A stretch of 21,386 bases of DNA, taken from NCBI GenBank assembly GCA_938005465.1, contig CALLNU010000032.1, positions 1-21,386 on the forward strand, in the 5' to 3' direction. Below are positions 9,336-16,900 of the stretch, one piece after another (positions within the stretch are counted from its first letter, which is position 1; each line of letters begins with the position of its first letter). Source of the stretch: an uncultured Collinsella sp. (GTDB lineage: Bacteria; Actinomycetota; Coriobacteriia; Coriobacteriales; Coriobacteriaceae). The translations under genes were made by a program, and so were the position numbers. The notes beneath the pieces are model-generated. The model saw nothing but the letters and a program-made list of their open reading frames with translations, was not told the DNA's origin and searched no databases.

Positions 9336-9364
9336 AGTATGACACCTAGGTTTACAGCTGACAA
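9336..9364 (-). promoter_or_regulatory. nadA operon promoter
   Basis: On the minus strand TTGTCA (-35, from plus positions 9359-9364) and CATACT (-10, 9336-9341) are 17 bp apart and match the vegetative consensus at five and four of six positions. The -10 lies 35 bp before the nadA start. The -35 and the whole spacer fall within or next to the perfect inverted repeat annotated separately, as expected for a repressed promoter. Confidence 0.6.
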
Positions 9365-9385
9365 GACAGCTGTAAACCTAGGTGT
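9342..9385. promoter_or_regulatory. Putative NiaR operator: perfect 19-bp inverted repeat
   Basis: ACACCTAGGTTTACAGCTG (9342-9360) and its exact complement (9367-9385) flank a 6-bp spacer. Within each arm are further short palindromes (CCTAGG, CAGCTG). It overlaps the predicted nadA promoter, and the operon encodes NiaR, so repression by NiaR is the simplest reading. Both the site assignment and its use are inference. Confidence 0.65.
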
Positions 9386-9542
9386 AAAGTTGAAATAAAG
9401 ATTCAATCATGTGGCAGGTCCATATTCGAACTGGCAAGCTGAGGATAGCTGAGCTCTCGATGGCGCAGGAGGCATCTTTGGACGGCCGCCGCGCATGGTC
9501 GACGGCATGCCCGCCAGGCAATCGCTCGCCGGCGCCAATCCG

Positions 9543-10118
9543 CTACAGTGGAGCAGCCGCCGGGGTCAGCTGCTTGATATAGGCCCACATGCGCTGCTTG
9601 GCCGCTTTGTCGGTCAGCGCCGCCTCAAAGCCATCGAGCGCGAGCACGCGGCGGCCCTGCACATGGGCGATCAGACCGGGCTTGAGCATGGCGGTGTCGA
9701 AGTCATCAATCGCCACGAGCATGTCGGCGTAGGTTTCGCGCATGACATCGGCCGCGCTGTTATCGAGCAGCAGCACCGCCTCGGGGTCCAAGGCCTCAAG
9801 CGCCTCGCGGAACAGGTCGCACGGCAGGGCGTGGCCCACCGCCACAGCTCCGTCGCCTGCGCCGGCAACACTCGCCAGCACACAAAAATCTTCGGGCGCG
9901 TAACCGATTGCCCCGAGCGCCTTGCGCAATGCGGCACCATCCGCGCCGGCGGCAAGTTCGCCGCCCGAACGCTCGGCATCATCCAAATCGCCTTTGACCA
10001 GTACGATCGGCGAGCACGCGTTGCCCGCGATACGCACGCCACGGGCCGCAAGCGATGCAAGCTCCTGCTCGGCCGCCTGGGCGATGGCTTCTTTTTTCTG
10101 GCTTTGTGACGTGGGCAT
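9543..10118 (-). CDS. Unrecognised protein, possible degenerate uracil-DNA-glycosylase fold
   Basis: 191 residues from the ATG at 10118, with GGAGAG upstream; an earlier in-frame start at 10148 is less likely. No catalytic motif was recognised. The order of segments resembles family-4 uracil-DNA glycosylases: GELAAGADGAALRKALGAIG (53-72) recalls the GRPFVGRAGQLL motif; FREALEALDPEAVLLLDNSA (103-122) recalls the strand with LLGRTAA; a C-terminal GRRVLALDGFEAALTDKAAK-like stretch recalls the VLATYHPSxLLR helix. The GEAPG and HPS catalytic residues are missing, and the iron-sulfur Cys pattern is not seen. A DNA-repair role should therefore not be assumed. It is divergent from trxA and ends about 160 bp before the nadA promoter region. 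Confidence 0.75.
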   Translation of the reverse strand: MPTSQSQKKEAIAQAAEQELASLAARGVRIAGNACSPIVLVKGDLDDAERSGGELAAGADGAALRKALGAIGYAPEDFCVLASVAGAGDGAVAVGHALPCDLFREALEALDPEAVLLLDNSAADVMRETYADMLVAIDDFDTAMLKPGLIAHVQGRRVLALDGFEAALTDKAAKQRMWAYIKQLTPAAAPL

Positions 10119-10146
10119 GCGCTCTCCAATCGTTTGCGTGCCCACC

Positions 10147-10152
10147 ATTATA
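10147..10152 (-). promoter_or_regulatory. Candidate -10 box for the UDG-like gene
   Basis: A perfect TATAAT on the minus strand lies about 30 bp before the start at 10118. No good -35 hexamer was seen at 16-18 bp, so this is tentative. Confidence 0.35.
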
Positions 10153-10254
10153 TAAAAGAGCCGCCCGCGAGTGGTTGCTTTGCGGGCCGCTGGGTATAAG
10201 CACGGTCGTACTGAGTTTTACGCGGCCGAGCCGCGTCGCATCATGGAGGTCACC

Positions 10255-10575
10255 ATGGCTGACATTAAGCAGATTACCCCCGAGAACTTCGATTCCGTCG
10301 TTAGCGACAACCTTCCCGTACTGGTTGATTTTTGGGCGCCCTGGTGCGGGCCCTGCCGATCGCTCTCGCCCATCGTTGACGAGGTGGCAGACGAGCTGGC
10401 CGGCAAGCTGGCTGTAGCCAAGTGCAACGTCGATGACAATCAGGACCTGGCCATGAAGTTTGGCGTCATGAGCATCCCCACGCTGATTGTCTTTAAGAAC
10501 GGTGAGGAGGTCGACCGCTCGGTCGGCGCGCTGCCCAAGGCAAGGCTGCAGGCACTGCTGGAGAAGCACCTGTAA
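10255..10575 (+). CDS. trxA: Thioredoxin
   Basis: 106 residues, the standard length, from the ATG at 10255, which has GGAGG 5 nt upstream; an in-frame extension to 10171 lacks support. The active site WCGPC is at residues 30-34 (Cys31, Cys34), preceded by VLVDFWAP, and the cis-proline is in MSIPTLIVFKNG. It reduces protein disulfides in the cytoplasm with electrons from thioredoxin reductase, which is not in the window. The gene is single, with its own terminator downstream. Confidence 0.97.
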   Translation: MADIKQITPENFDSVVSDNLPVLVDFWAPWCGPCRSLSPIVDEVADELAGKLAVAKCNVDDNQDLAMKFGVMSIPTLIVFKNGEEVDRSVGALPKARLQALLEKHL

Positions 10576-10696
10576 TACGCTGGTTACATTTTGGCGTCCT
10601 GCCGCCGTCCATGAGCGCTTTTGCACCGCTAGCCGGACTTCTGGGTGTACCGCGTGCGACCACGGATAGTATGGTAGATACAAACAGCCCCCAGTG

Positions 10697-10734
10697 AACG
10701 GGTGCGGGTCACACAGACTCGCACCCGTTTTCTT
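10697..10734 (+). terminator. Terminator after trxA
   Basis: ACGGGTGCGGGTC and GACTCGCACCCGT form a 13-bp stem with one wobble around a 5-nt loop, followed by TTTTCTT. It is about 120 bp after the trxA stop; nothing gene-like was seen in between. Confidence 0.88.
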
Positions 10735-10806
10735 ATGCGGTAGCGCCCCGCGCGGACGTAGTAGAATCTGAACCACTGGATTGCCCCGAACATAAGGAGA
10801 TCTCAC

Positions 10807-11055
10807 ATGCATGACGTCGGAATGAACATGAGCCAGCTTGCCATGAGCGTCAAGCAGGTCGACGACACCATCGAGCTCGCCCACGAGTGGAGCCATCAGC
10901 TGCTGCATGCGACCGAGAATTTTGACATGGAGCGCATTGGCGCCAAGCTCGAAGCTGCCATGACCGCACTGCACGAGGCGCATGACGCGCTCGAGGGCTA
11001 CGAGGAAGCCATCGAGGCTGACCACAACTCCGTCGGCTCCGTAAAGCTGGTGTAG
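10807..11055 (+). CDS. Small His/Met-rich helical protein coupled to nikR
   Basis: 82 residues; the ATG at 10807 has AAGGAG 7 nt upstream. No known family was recognised. The protein is predicted almost entirely helical and acidic, with a heptad-like pattern. His26, His30 and His34 form an HxxxHxxxH spacing on one helix face, and His56 and His59 lie on a second helix (LHEAHDALEGYEE). His2 and four Met residues (1, 6, 8, 13) lie near the N-terminus. The stop is 1 nt before the nikR GTG, so the two are probably translated together. Nickel binding or a role in nickel handling is inferred from this and the downstream hyp genes. No signal peptide is visible, so it is probably cytoplasmic. Confidence 0.8.
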   Translation: MHDVGMNMSQLAMSVKQVDDTIELAHEWSHQLLHATENFDMERIGAKLEAAMTALHEAHDALEGYEEAIEADHNSVGSVKLV

Positions 11056-11056
11056 G

Positions 11057-11566
11057 GTGTCCGAACACGAACACGAGCACGGCTGCGGGCACGACCACCG
11101 CAACGGCACGGGCGACGAGGCGAGCTGCCGTTGCGGCGGCGGCTCCGAGCTGGTCCGTTTTTCGGTCACCGCGCCCGATGACCTACTGCGCCGCTTTGAC
11201 GAGCAGATCGCACGCCGCGGCGACGTGGCCAACCGCTCCGAGGCAGTGCGCGATTTGATTCGCGCCTCAATCGCCAAAGAGCAAATGCGCACGCCCGATG
11301 AGCACGTTATCGGGTCGCTCACCATGATCTACGACCATCACACCGGCGACCTGACGCGCCGCCTGGACGAGGTGCAGCACGACTACACCGACGAGATCGT
11401 ATCGACGATGCACGTGCATCTGGATCACCACAACTGTCTGGAGATTCTGGCACTCAAGGGTCGCGGCGAGCGCGTCTACGAACTGGCCGACCGCCTGCTG
11501 GGCCTGCGCGGCGTTAAGCACGGCGAGCTCACCTGCGCCGCCACCAGGCAAAGTCTGGGGCTATAG
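11057..11566 (+). CDS. nikR: Nickel-responsive regulator NikR
   Basis: 169 residues from a GTG at 11057, immediately after the preceding stop. The ribbon-helix-helix DNA-binding domain (about 31-75) reads LVRFSVTAPDDLLRRFDEQI...NRSEAVRDLIR. The C-terminal ACT-like domain carries the high-affinity nickel site: His119, His121 and Cys127 in MHVHLDHHNCLEI, with His108 (VQHDYTDE) matching the fourth ligand from the partner subunit. Compared with E. coli NikR (133 residues) there is an N-terminal extension rich in His and Cys (EHEHEHGCGHDH, then CRC at 24-26), likely an extra metal-binding tail. It represses nickel uptake or hydrogenase genes when nickel is plentiful. The upstream small gene and the downstream hyp genes fit this. 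Confidence 0.95.
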   Translation: MSEHEHEHGCGHDHRNGTGDEASCRCGGGSELVRFSVTAPDDLLRRFDEQIARRGDVANRSEAVRDLIRASIAKEQMRTPDEHVIGSLTMIYDHHTGDLTRRLDEVQHDYTDEIVSTMHVHLDHHNCLEILALKGRGERVYELADRLLGLRGVKHGELTCAATRQSLGL

Positions 11567-11589
11567 CGGGATTTCCCGCAGCGCACCTG

Positions 11590-11660
11590 CCAAAAAGGGA
11601 CAGGTTTGTTTTGGCGGGTTTAGAAGTTTTACCTACCAAAATAAACCTGTCCCTTTTTGG
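11590..11660. repeat. Long palindrome of the GGGACAGG type between nikR and hypF
   Basis: Two 25-bp arms (11590-11614 and 11636-11660) pair with one G-T wobble around a 21-nt centre. The outer part reads CCAAAAAGGGACAGG and ends in CCTGTCCCTTTTTGG, so it has A- and T-runs like a bidirectional terminator. A near-identical single arm is at 19649-19673. Such GGGACAGG palindromes are scattered in many genomes and are often linked to REP-type elements. Here it may end nikR transcription before hypF. Confidence 0.75.
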
Positions 11661-11683
11661 TCGGTTTTGATGAGGGGTGTCGC

Positions 11684-14152
11684 ATGCGGCATGTGCATAT
11701 TCATGTGACGGGCATTGTGCAGGGCGTTGGCATGCGGCCATTTGTGTATCGCGAGGCTATGGCGCATGGCATTTGCGGCTGGGTACTCAATGCGGGCGAC
11801 GGCGTGCACATCGAGGCGCACGCTCCGGCCGATGCACTCGATGCTTTTGTTGCCGCGCTTTCTGAGCATGCGCCTGCGGCAGCCCGCGTAGAGCATGTCG
11901 AGACTATGGACCTGGCAGCCAACGATTGGGATGCCGCCAATGAACAGGGTTTCCGCATCGTAGCATCGCAGGACCAGACTGCGCACACGACGCTCGTCTC
12001 CCCCGATATCGCCACCTGTGACGACTGCCTGCGCGAACTGTTCGACCCCGCCGACCGACGCTATCACTACCCCTTTATCAACTGCACTAACTGCGGCCCG
12101 CGCTTTACCATCATCCGATCGCTGCCTTATGACCGAGCGGCCACGTCGATGGATTGTTTTCCCATGTGCCCCAAGTGCGCCGCAGAATATGCCGACCCGC
12201 TCAATCGGCGGTTTCACGCACAGCCCGATGCCTGCTTTGATTGCGGGCCGCATATTACCTGGCGCGAGGCGGGCGTGGGCAATGAGTCGGGCGAAGCCGC
12301 CGCGTCGCCGGCCGTCGGCACCACGCGTGAGACCAGCGACGCCATTATCGACCGCTGTGTTGAGCTGCTGGCCGACGGCGGTATCGTCGCCATCAAGGGT
12401 CTGGGCGGATTTCACTTGGCATGCGATGCCTCCAACGAGCAGGCGGTAGCCGAGCTTCGCCGCCGCAAACGCCGTAGCAATAAGCCGCTTGCCGTTATGG
12501 TGCGCGACCTTGCCGACGTTGAACGCCTGTGCCATGTCAACGACGTTGAGCGCGGCTTGCTGGCCGGCAGCATTCGCCCCATTGCGCTGCTGCGCCGACG
12601 TGCTATTTGCGAGAGCGGCGGCTCCCCCGACGCCCTCGCGCTCGCGCCGTCCGTCGCGCACGACCTTCCCGAGCTCGGCGTCATGCTCCCCTACACCCCG
12701 CTTCAGCATCTGTTGCTTGCCGCGGCAGAAGCCCGCGGTATGCACGCGCTCGTCATGACCAGCGGAAACCTGAGCGAAGGACCCATCGAGACCGACGACG
12801 ACCTTGCCTGGGAACACCTCGTTGCCGCCGGCATCGCCGATGCGCTGCTCGGTAACGACCGCGCAATTCTGTCGCGCTACGACGACTCTGTGGTACGCGT
12901 GGTCGACAGCGCCGTTATGCCCGTTCGCCGCGCTCGCGGATATGCACCCCAGCCGCTGCCGTTGCCGGCGCTCAACGGCGCTCCGTCCTGCGTGCTCGCC
13001 TGCGGGCCACAACAAAAGGCCACGATTGCGCTCACGCGTGAAGGGACGAACGGCGAGGCAACCTGTTTTGTGTCGCAGCATATCGGCGATGTTGAAAACG
13101 GCGGGACCTTCGATGCCTGGAACGCCGCGCGCACGCGCTTGGAAAATCTCTTTGACTTGGCGCCCGCCGCCTTGGTCTGCGATGTACACCCCAGTTATCT
13201 ATCGAGCCAGTGGGCGCGCGATCAGGCGCGAAAATGCAATCTGCCGCTCGTCGAGGTGCAGCACCATCATGCGCATATCGCGAGTGTAATGGCCGAGGCG
13301 ATTGTCGCAGGCCGGCTTGCGCCCGATGCACGCGTCCTCGGCATCGCCTTCGATGGCACGGGCGCCGGTACCGATGGCACCATATGGGGCGGTGAGTTTC
13401 TTGTCGCCCGTCTCGCCGATTTTGAGCGCGTCGCGCATCTGCGCACCTGGGCGCTTCCCGGTGGCGCCGCATCCGTACACGATGCCCGCCGCAACGCCTT
13501 TGCCCTGTTGAGCGAACTCAACCTGCTCGAGCACCCGGGAGCCGTGGGGCTTTTGGACAGCCTTGACGAACAGACGCGCAGCATAACGGCAACGATGATC
13601 GAGCGCGGCATCAACAGCCCGCGCACCAGCAGCATGGGTCGCTTGTTTGATGCCGCAGCCGCGATTCTGGGCATTTGCGGCCAGGCGACCTACGAGGGTG
13701 AACCCGCCATCGAGCTTGAGGGCGCCGCCTGGCGCGCGCTCGGCAGCGAAAGTATCTGCCCCACCGGCAATATGACCAGCTTTTCCGTAACCGAATCTTC
13801 CCGTCCGGACGACTGCCATGTTCTGAACTCCAGATCGCTTATTGAGGAGCTTTTGGAGGGAATCAGGGCCGGCGTGCCCGCCGGCCAGCTCGCGCTCGAC
13901 TTCCACGTCACCATCGCACGCGCGTCGGCCCGCATCGCAAACGAGATCTGCGCCCGTGAAGGCCTCGACACCGTCGCACTCTCGGGCGGTGTGTTCATGA
14001 ACCGACTTTTGCTCCAGTTCCTCACCCGCGAGCTCAAAAGCATGGGTCTCACCGTCTTGGTTCCCCACTCCGTGCCCGTCAACGACGGCTGCATCGCCTA
14101 CGGTCAGGCGGCAATCGCGCGCGCCCACCTCGCGCAGATCGCATCGCAGTAG
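11684..14152 (+). CDS. hypF: Carbamoyltransferase HypF (NiFe hydrogenase maturation)
   Basis: 822 residues from the ATG at 11684, with GAGGGG 7 nt upstream. Domains in order: acylphosphatase (1-90, VQGVGMRPFVYR with catalytic Arg18); two zinc fingers (CDDCLREL...CTNCGPRF, CPKC...CFDCGPH, about 110-195); YrdC-like nucleotide-binding domain (about 225-410, IKGLGGFHLACDA, KRRSNKPLAVM); and a Kae1-like carbamoyltransferase domain (about 430-815, VQHHHAHIASVMAE, FDGTGAGTDGTIWGGEFL, TVALSGGVFMNRLL). It uses carbamoyl phosphate and ATP to carbamoylate the C-terminal Cys of HypE, the source of the cyanide ligands. It starts the hypF-hypC-hypD-hypE cluster. Confidence 0.97.
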   Translation: MRHVHIHVTGIVQGVGMRPFVYREAMAHGICGWVLNAGDGVHIEAHAPADALDAFVAALSEHAPAAARVEHVETMDLAANDWDAANEQGFRIVASQDQTAHTTLVSPDIATCDDCLRELFDPADRRYHYPFINCTNCGPRFTIIRSLPYDRAATSMDCFPMCPKCAAEYADPLNRRFHAQPDACFDCGPHITWREAGVGNESGEAAASPAVGTTRETSDAIIDRCVELLADGGIVAIKGLGGFHLACDASNEQAVAELRRRKRRSNKPLAVMVRDLADVERLCHVNDVERGLLAGSIRPIALLRRRAICESGGSPDALALAPSVAHDLPELGVMLPYTPLQHLLLAAAEARGMHALVMTSGNLSEGPIETDDDLAWEHLVAAGIADALLGNDRAILSRYDDSVVRVVDSAVMPVRRARGYAPQPLPLPALNGAPSCVLACGPQQKATIALTREGTNGEATCFVSQHIGDVENGGTFDAWNAARTRLENLFDLAPAALVCDVHPSYLSSQWARDQARKCNLPLVEVQHHHAHIASVMAEAIVAGRLAPDARVLGIAFDGTGAGTDGTIWGGEFLVARLADFERVAHLRTWALPGGAASVHDARRNAFALLSELNLLEHPGAVGLLDSLDEQTRSITATMIERGINSPRTSSMGRLFDAAAAILGICGQATYEGEPAIELEGAAWRALGSESICPTGNMTSFSVTESSRPDDCHVLNSRSLIEELLEGIRAGVPAGQLALDFHVTIARASARIANEICAREGLDTVALSGGVFMNRLLLQFLTRELKSMGLTVLVPHSVPVNDGCIAYGQAAIARAHLAQIASQ

Positions 14153-14285
14153 CCCGATCTCGCTCGTCGCCGCGCCAACTGTCTCACGGGCGTAACGCGT
14201 TTGCCCGCGAACCCCGCGAGCGCTACCATCAAGCAATGGATTATCAAGCGCCTATCCAGCGCAAAGCGTATAAAAGGGGAACAAT

Positions 14286-14546
14286 ATGTGCCTTGCCGTT
14301 CCCGGCAAAGTAGTCAAACGCGACGACGACCTCAAGGCCACCGTCGACATGATGGGCATCGAGCGTCCGGTGTCGCTACGACTCGTGCCGACGGCACAAG
14401 TAGGCGACTATATTCTGGTGCACGCTGGATTTGGCATCCAGATCGTCGACGAGCAGGAAGCGCAGGAGACGCTCGACCTGGTCAACACCATGACCGAACT
14501 GGTCGAAGAAGACCAACTGGCCAGCAACCCGGCCGAGGCATACTAG
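14286..14546 (+). CDS. hypC: Hydrogenase maturation chaperone HypC
   Basis: 86 residues; the ATG at 14286 has AAGGGGA upstream. It begins MCLAVPGKV, the HypC/HybG signature in which Cys2 (after Met removal) binds the Fe(CN)2CO unit. An OB-like beta barrel follows, with VGDYILVHAGFGIQIVDEQEA typical of the family. HypC forms a complex with HypD and transfers the iron centre to the hydrogenase large subunit. 133 nt separate it from hypF, with no gene in that gap. The stop overlaps the hypD GTG by one base. Confidence 0.97.
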   Translation: MCLAVPGKVVKRDDDLKATVDMMGIERPVSLRLVPTAQVGDYILVHAGFGIQIVDEQEAQETLDLVNTMTELVEEDQLASNPAEAY

Positions 14547-15658
14547 TGGCGGCCGGACAGCCGGCTCGCTCCGGTATCGACTTTTCGGCATTTCGCGATT
14601 CCAAGCTGGCCCGCGAGCTCATCGAACGCATCCGTGAACTCGTCGGCAACCGCACCATCAACCTTATGGAAGTCTGCGGCACGCACACCGTGAGCATCGG
14701 TCGCTATGGCTTTCGCTCCATTATGCCGGCGGGACTCAAGCTGCTGAGCGGCCCGGGTTGCCCCGTCTGCGTTACCGCCAACCGCGATATAGACCATGCA
14801 ATCGCGCTCGCCAACATAGACGGCGCCATCATCACCACCTTTGGCGATATGATGCGCGTTCCCGGATCGTCCACCTCACTCGCCGCGCAAAAGGCGGCAG
14901 GGCGCGACATCCGCATCGTCTACTCACCACTCGACGCACTCGACATCGCTGAGCAAAACCCCGACCGCCCGGTCATCTTTATGGGTGTGGGCTTTGAGAC
15001 CACCACTCCCACCATCGCCGCCGCCATCCTGGAGGCAGACGCACGCGGGCTGCAGAACTTCTCGGTCTACTGCGCCCATAAGACCACGCCGCCGGCGCTG
15101 CGCGCTATCGCCAACGATCCCGAGGCCACTATCGACGGCTTTATCCTGCCGGGCCACGTCGCCACTATCACGGGTTTGGCGCCCTTTAGCTTTTTGGTCG
15201 ACGAGTTTAAGACCCCGGGCGTGGTTACGGGATTTGAACCGGTCGACATCTTGCAGGGCATCTGCATGCTGGTCCAGATGGTTGTTGAGGGGCAGCCCGC
15301 GATCGACAACGCCTACCGTCGCGGCGTCAATGCCGACGGCAATCCTGTGGCGCGCCAGCTGGTCGAGCAGGTATTTGAGCCGTGCGATACCACGTGGCGC
15401 GGGCTGGGATCGATTGCGGCTTCGGGACTCGCCATTCGTCCCGAGTTTTCGCACTTTGATGCCAGCATGCGCTTTGACGTGTCCATCGAGCCGACGGTCG
15501 AGCCACGCGGATGCCGCTGCGGCGACGTGTTGCGCGGAGCCATTACGCCGAGCGACTGCCCTCTGTTCGGCCACGCTTGTACACCCGAGCATCCCATCGG
15601 CCCCTGCATGGTGAGCTCCGAAGGCAGCTGCGCAGCATATTTCCGCTACCGAGGCTAA
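14546..15658 (+). CDS. hypD: Hydrogenase maturation protein HypD
   Basis: 370 residues from a GTG at 14546 overlapping the hypC stop (TAGTG); the open frame continues upstream through hypC but that part is not HypD-like. Conserved Cys44 lies in MEVCGTHT, and Cys72 and Cys75 in SGPGCPVCVT; these form the site where iron is ligated. The C-terminal [4Fe-4S] motif has Cys in RGCRCGDVLRG, PSDCPLFGHAC, GPCMVS and GSCAAYF. Other motifs are FGDMMRVPGS, GVGFETTTPT and CAHKTTPPAL. HypD with HypC is the scaffold on which CN and CO are added to iron. Confidence 0.97.
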   Translation: MAAGQPARSGIDFSAFRDSKLARELIERIRELVGNRTINLMEVCGTHTVSIGRYGFRSIMPAGLKLLSGPGCPVCVTANRDIDHAIALANIDGAIITTFGDMMRVPGSSTSLAAQKAAGRDIRIVYSPLDALDIAEQNPDRPVIFMGVGFETTTPTIAAAILEADARGLQNFSVYCAHKTTPPALRAIANDPEATIDGFILPGHVATITGLAPFSFLVDEFKTPGVVTGFEPVDILQGICMLVQMVVEGQPAIDNAYRRGVNADGNPVARQLVEQVFEPCDTTWRGLGSIAASGLAIRPEFSHFDASMRFDVSIEPTVEPRGCRCGDVLRGAITPSDCPLFGHACTPEHPIGPCMVSSEGSCAAYFRYRG

Positions 15659-15663
15659 TGGGT

Positions 15664-15687
15664 TCCGCCGTTCTAACGAACGGCGGA
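15664..15687 (+). terminator. Hairpin after hypD
   Basis: TCCGCCGTTC, loop TAAC, GAACGGCGGA: a perfect 10-bp stem just after the hypD stop. There is no T-tract, so it may stabilise or pause rather than terminate; hypE lies 55 bp beyond. Confidence 0.5.
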
Positions 15688-15742
15688 CCGGTCGACGCTG
15701 CGCCTCACCCATATAATTCCACCCACGATTGGAGTTTTCGAT

Positions 15743-16777
15743 ATGTCCCATAGCGTTACCGATAGCACCGTCCTGCTGGGTCACGGCTCCGGCGGCCAGA
15801 TGATGAAACGCATCATCGACGAGGTCTTTTTGGATGCCTTTGGGTCGCCCGAGCTGCTCGAGGGCAACGATGCCGGCGTCGCCGCACTGCCCGCAAGCGG
15901 GCGCATCGCCATGTCGACCGACAGCTTTGTGGTGACGCCGCAGTTCTTCCCCGGCGGCAATATCGGCCGACTCGCCGTGTGCGGAACCGTCAACGATGTC
16001 GCAACCTCGGGTGCCAATGTACGCTACCTGTCGTGCGGCTTTATCCTCGAAGAGGGCTATCCCATGGACAAGCTGCGCCAAATTGTGCAGACCATGGCCG
16101 AAACAGCGCACGAAGCGGGCGTGTCCATAATCACCGGCGACACTAAGGTGGTCGAGCGCGGCGGTGCCGACGGCGTCTACATCAATACCGCCGGCGTGGG
16201 CGAGGTTCCCGCAGGCGTGACGCTCAGCGGTGCCAACTGCCGGCCCGGCGACGCCATCCTGGTGTCGGGTACGCTAGGCGACCACGGCATCGCCATCATG
16301 AGCCAACGCGAGGGTTTGGCGTTTTCGAGCGACATCGAAAGCGACGCTGCGCCGCTCAATCATCTGATTGCCGACGTGCTCGCCGCCGCCCCCGACACCC
16401 GCTGCTTCCGCGACCCCACACGCGGCGGCCTAGCATCCACGCTCAACGAGTTTGCCCAGGCCAGCGGCGTTGCTATGGAGATCGACGAGGATGCCGTGCC
16501 CGTGCGCCCCGATGTGCAGGCGGCATGTGAGATGCTCGGCTACGATGTGCTGCAGGTAGCAAACGAGGGCAAGATGGTCGCCGTGGTGCCTGCTGAGCAG
16601 GCCGATGCCGCGCTGGCGGCCATGCGTGCCGCGCGCTACGGCGAAAACGCCGCGATTATCGGCCGCGTGCTGCCGTTTGGACCGGACGCTCGGCCCGTCG
16701 TGCGCGTACGCACCGGCTGGGGCTCGACCCGCATCCTCGACATGCTCGTGGGAGAGCAGCTGCCGAGAATTTGCTAG
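15743..16777 (+). CDS. hypE: Hydrogenase maturation protein HypE
   Basis: 344 residues; the ATG at 15743 has GGAG upstream. It is a PurM-like (AIRS) ATPase. LLGHGSGGQMMKRIIDEVF is at the start; DSFVVTPQFFPGGNIG and the VCGTVNDVATSGA motif follow, then the C-terminal domain with RDPTRGGLASTLNEFA. It ends PRIC: the C-terminal Cys is the residue carbamoylated by HypF and then dehydrated to a thiocyanate, giving CN to the HypCD iron. The intact terminal Cys suggests a functional protein. Confidence 0.97.
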   Translation: MSHSVTDSTVLLGHGSGGQMMKRIIDEVFLDAFGSPELLEGNDAGVAALPASGRIAMSTDSFVVTPQFFPGGNIGRLAVCGTVNDVATSGANVRYLSCGFILEEGYPMDKLRQIVQTMAETAHEAGVSIITGDTKVVERGGADGVYINTAGVGEVPAGVTLSGANCRPGDAILVSGTLGDHGIAIMSQREGLAFSSDIESDAAPLNHLIADVLAAAPDTRCFRDPTRGGLASTLNEFAQASGVAMEIDEDAVPVRPDVQAACEMLGYDVLQVANEGKMVAVVPAEQADAALAAMRAARYGENAAIIGRVLPFGPDARPVVRVRTGWGSTRILDMLVGEQLPRIC

Positions 16778-16900
16778 GGCGGAATCGCATGATTGGCGCG
16801 ATGTCACCTGATATCCCTGGAGATGTTCAGATTCCAACCACGCCAGACACGAACGCCCAGTATTATGAGGTGCGTTTTAAACCCAATGACGGGAGCTTTC

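Noticed and set aside
9337..9342. GTATGA as a NikR half-site
   Set aside because: No matching TCATAC half at the usual distance, and it belongs to the nadA promoter -10 region.
13199..14236. Long minus-strand frame opposite hypF
   Set aside because: Antisense shadow of the HypF carbamoyltransferase domain.
14201..14545. N-terminal extension of hypD
   Set aside because: The frame runs through hypC and lacks HypD similarity; the coupled GTG at 14546 gives the expected family length.
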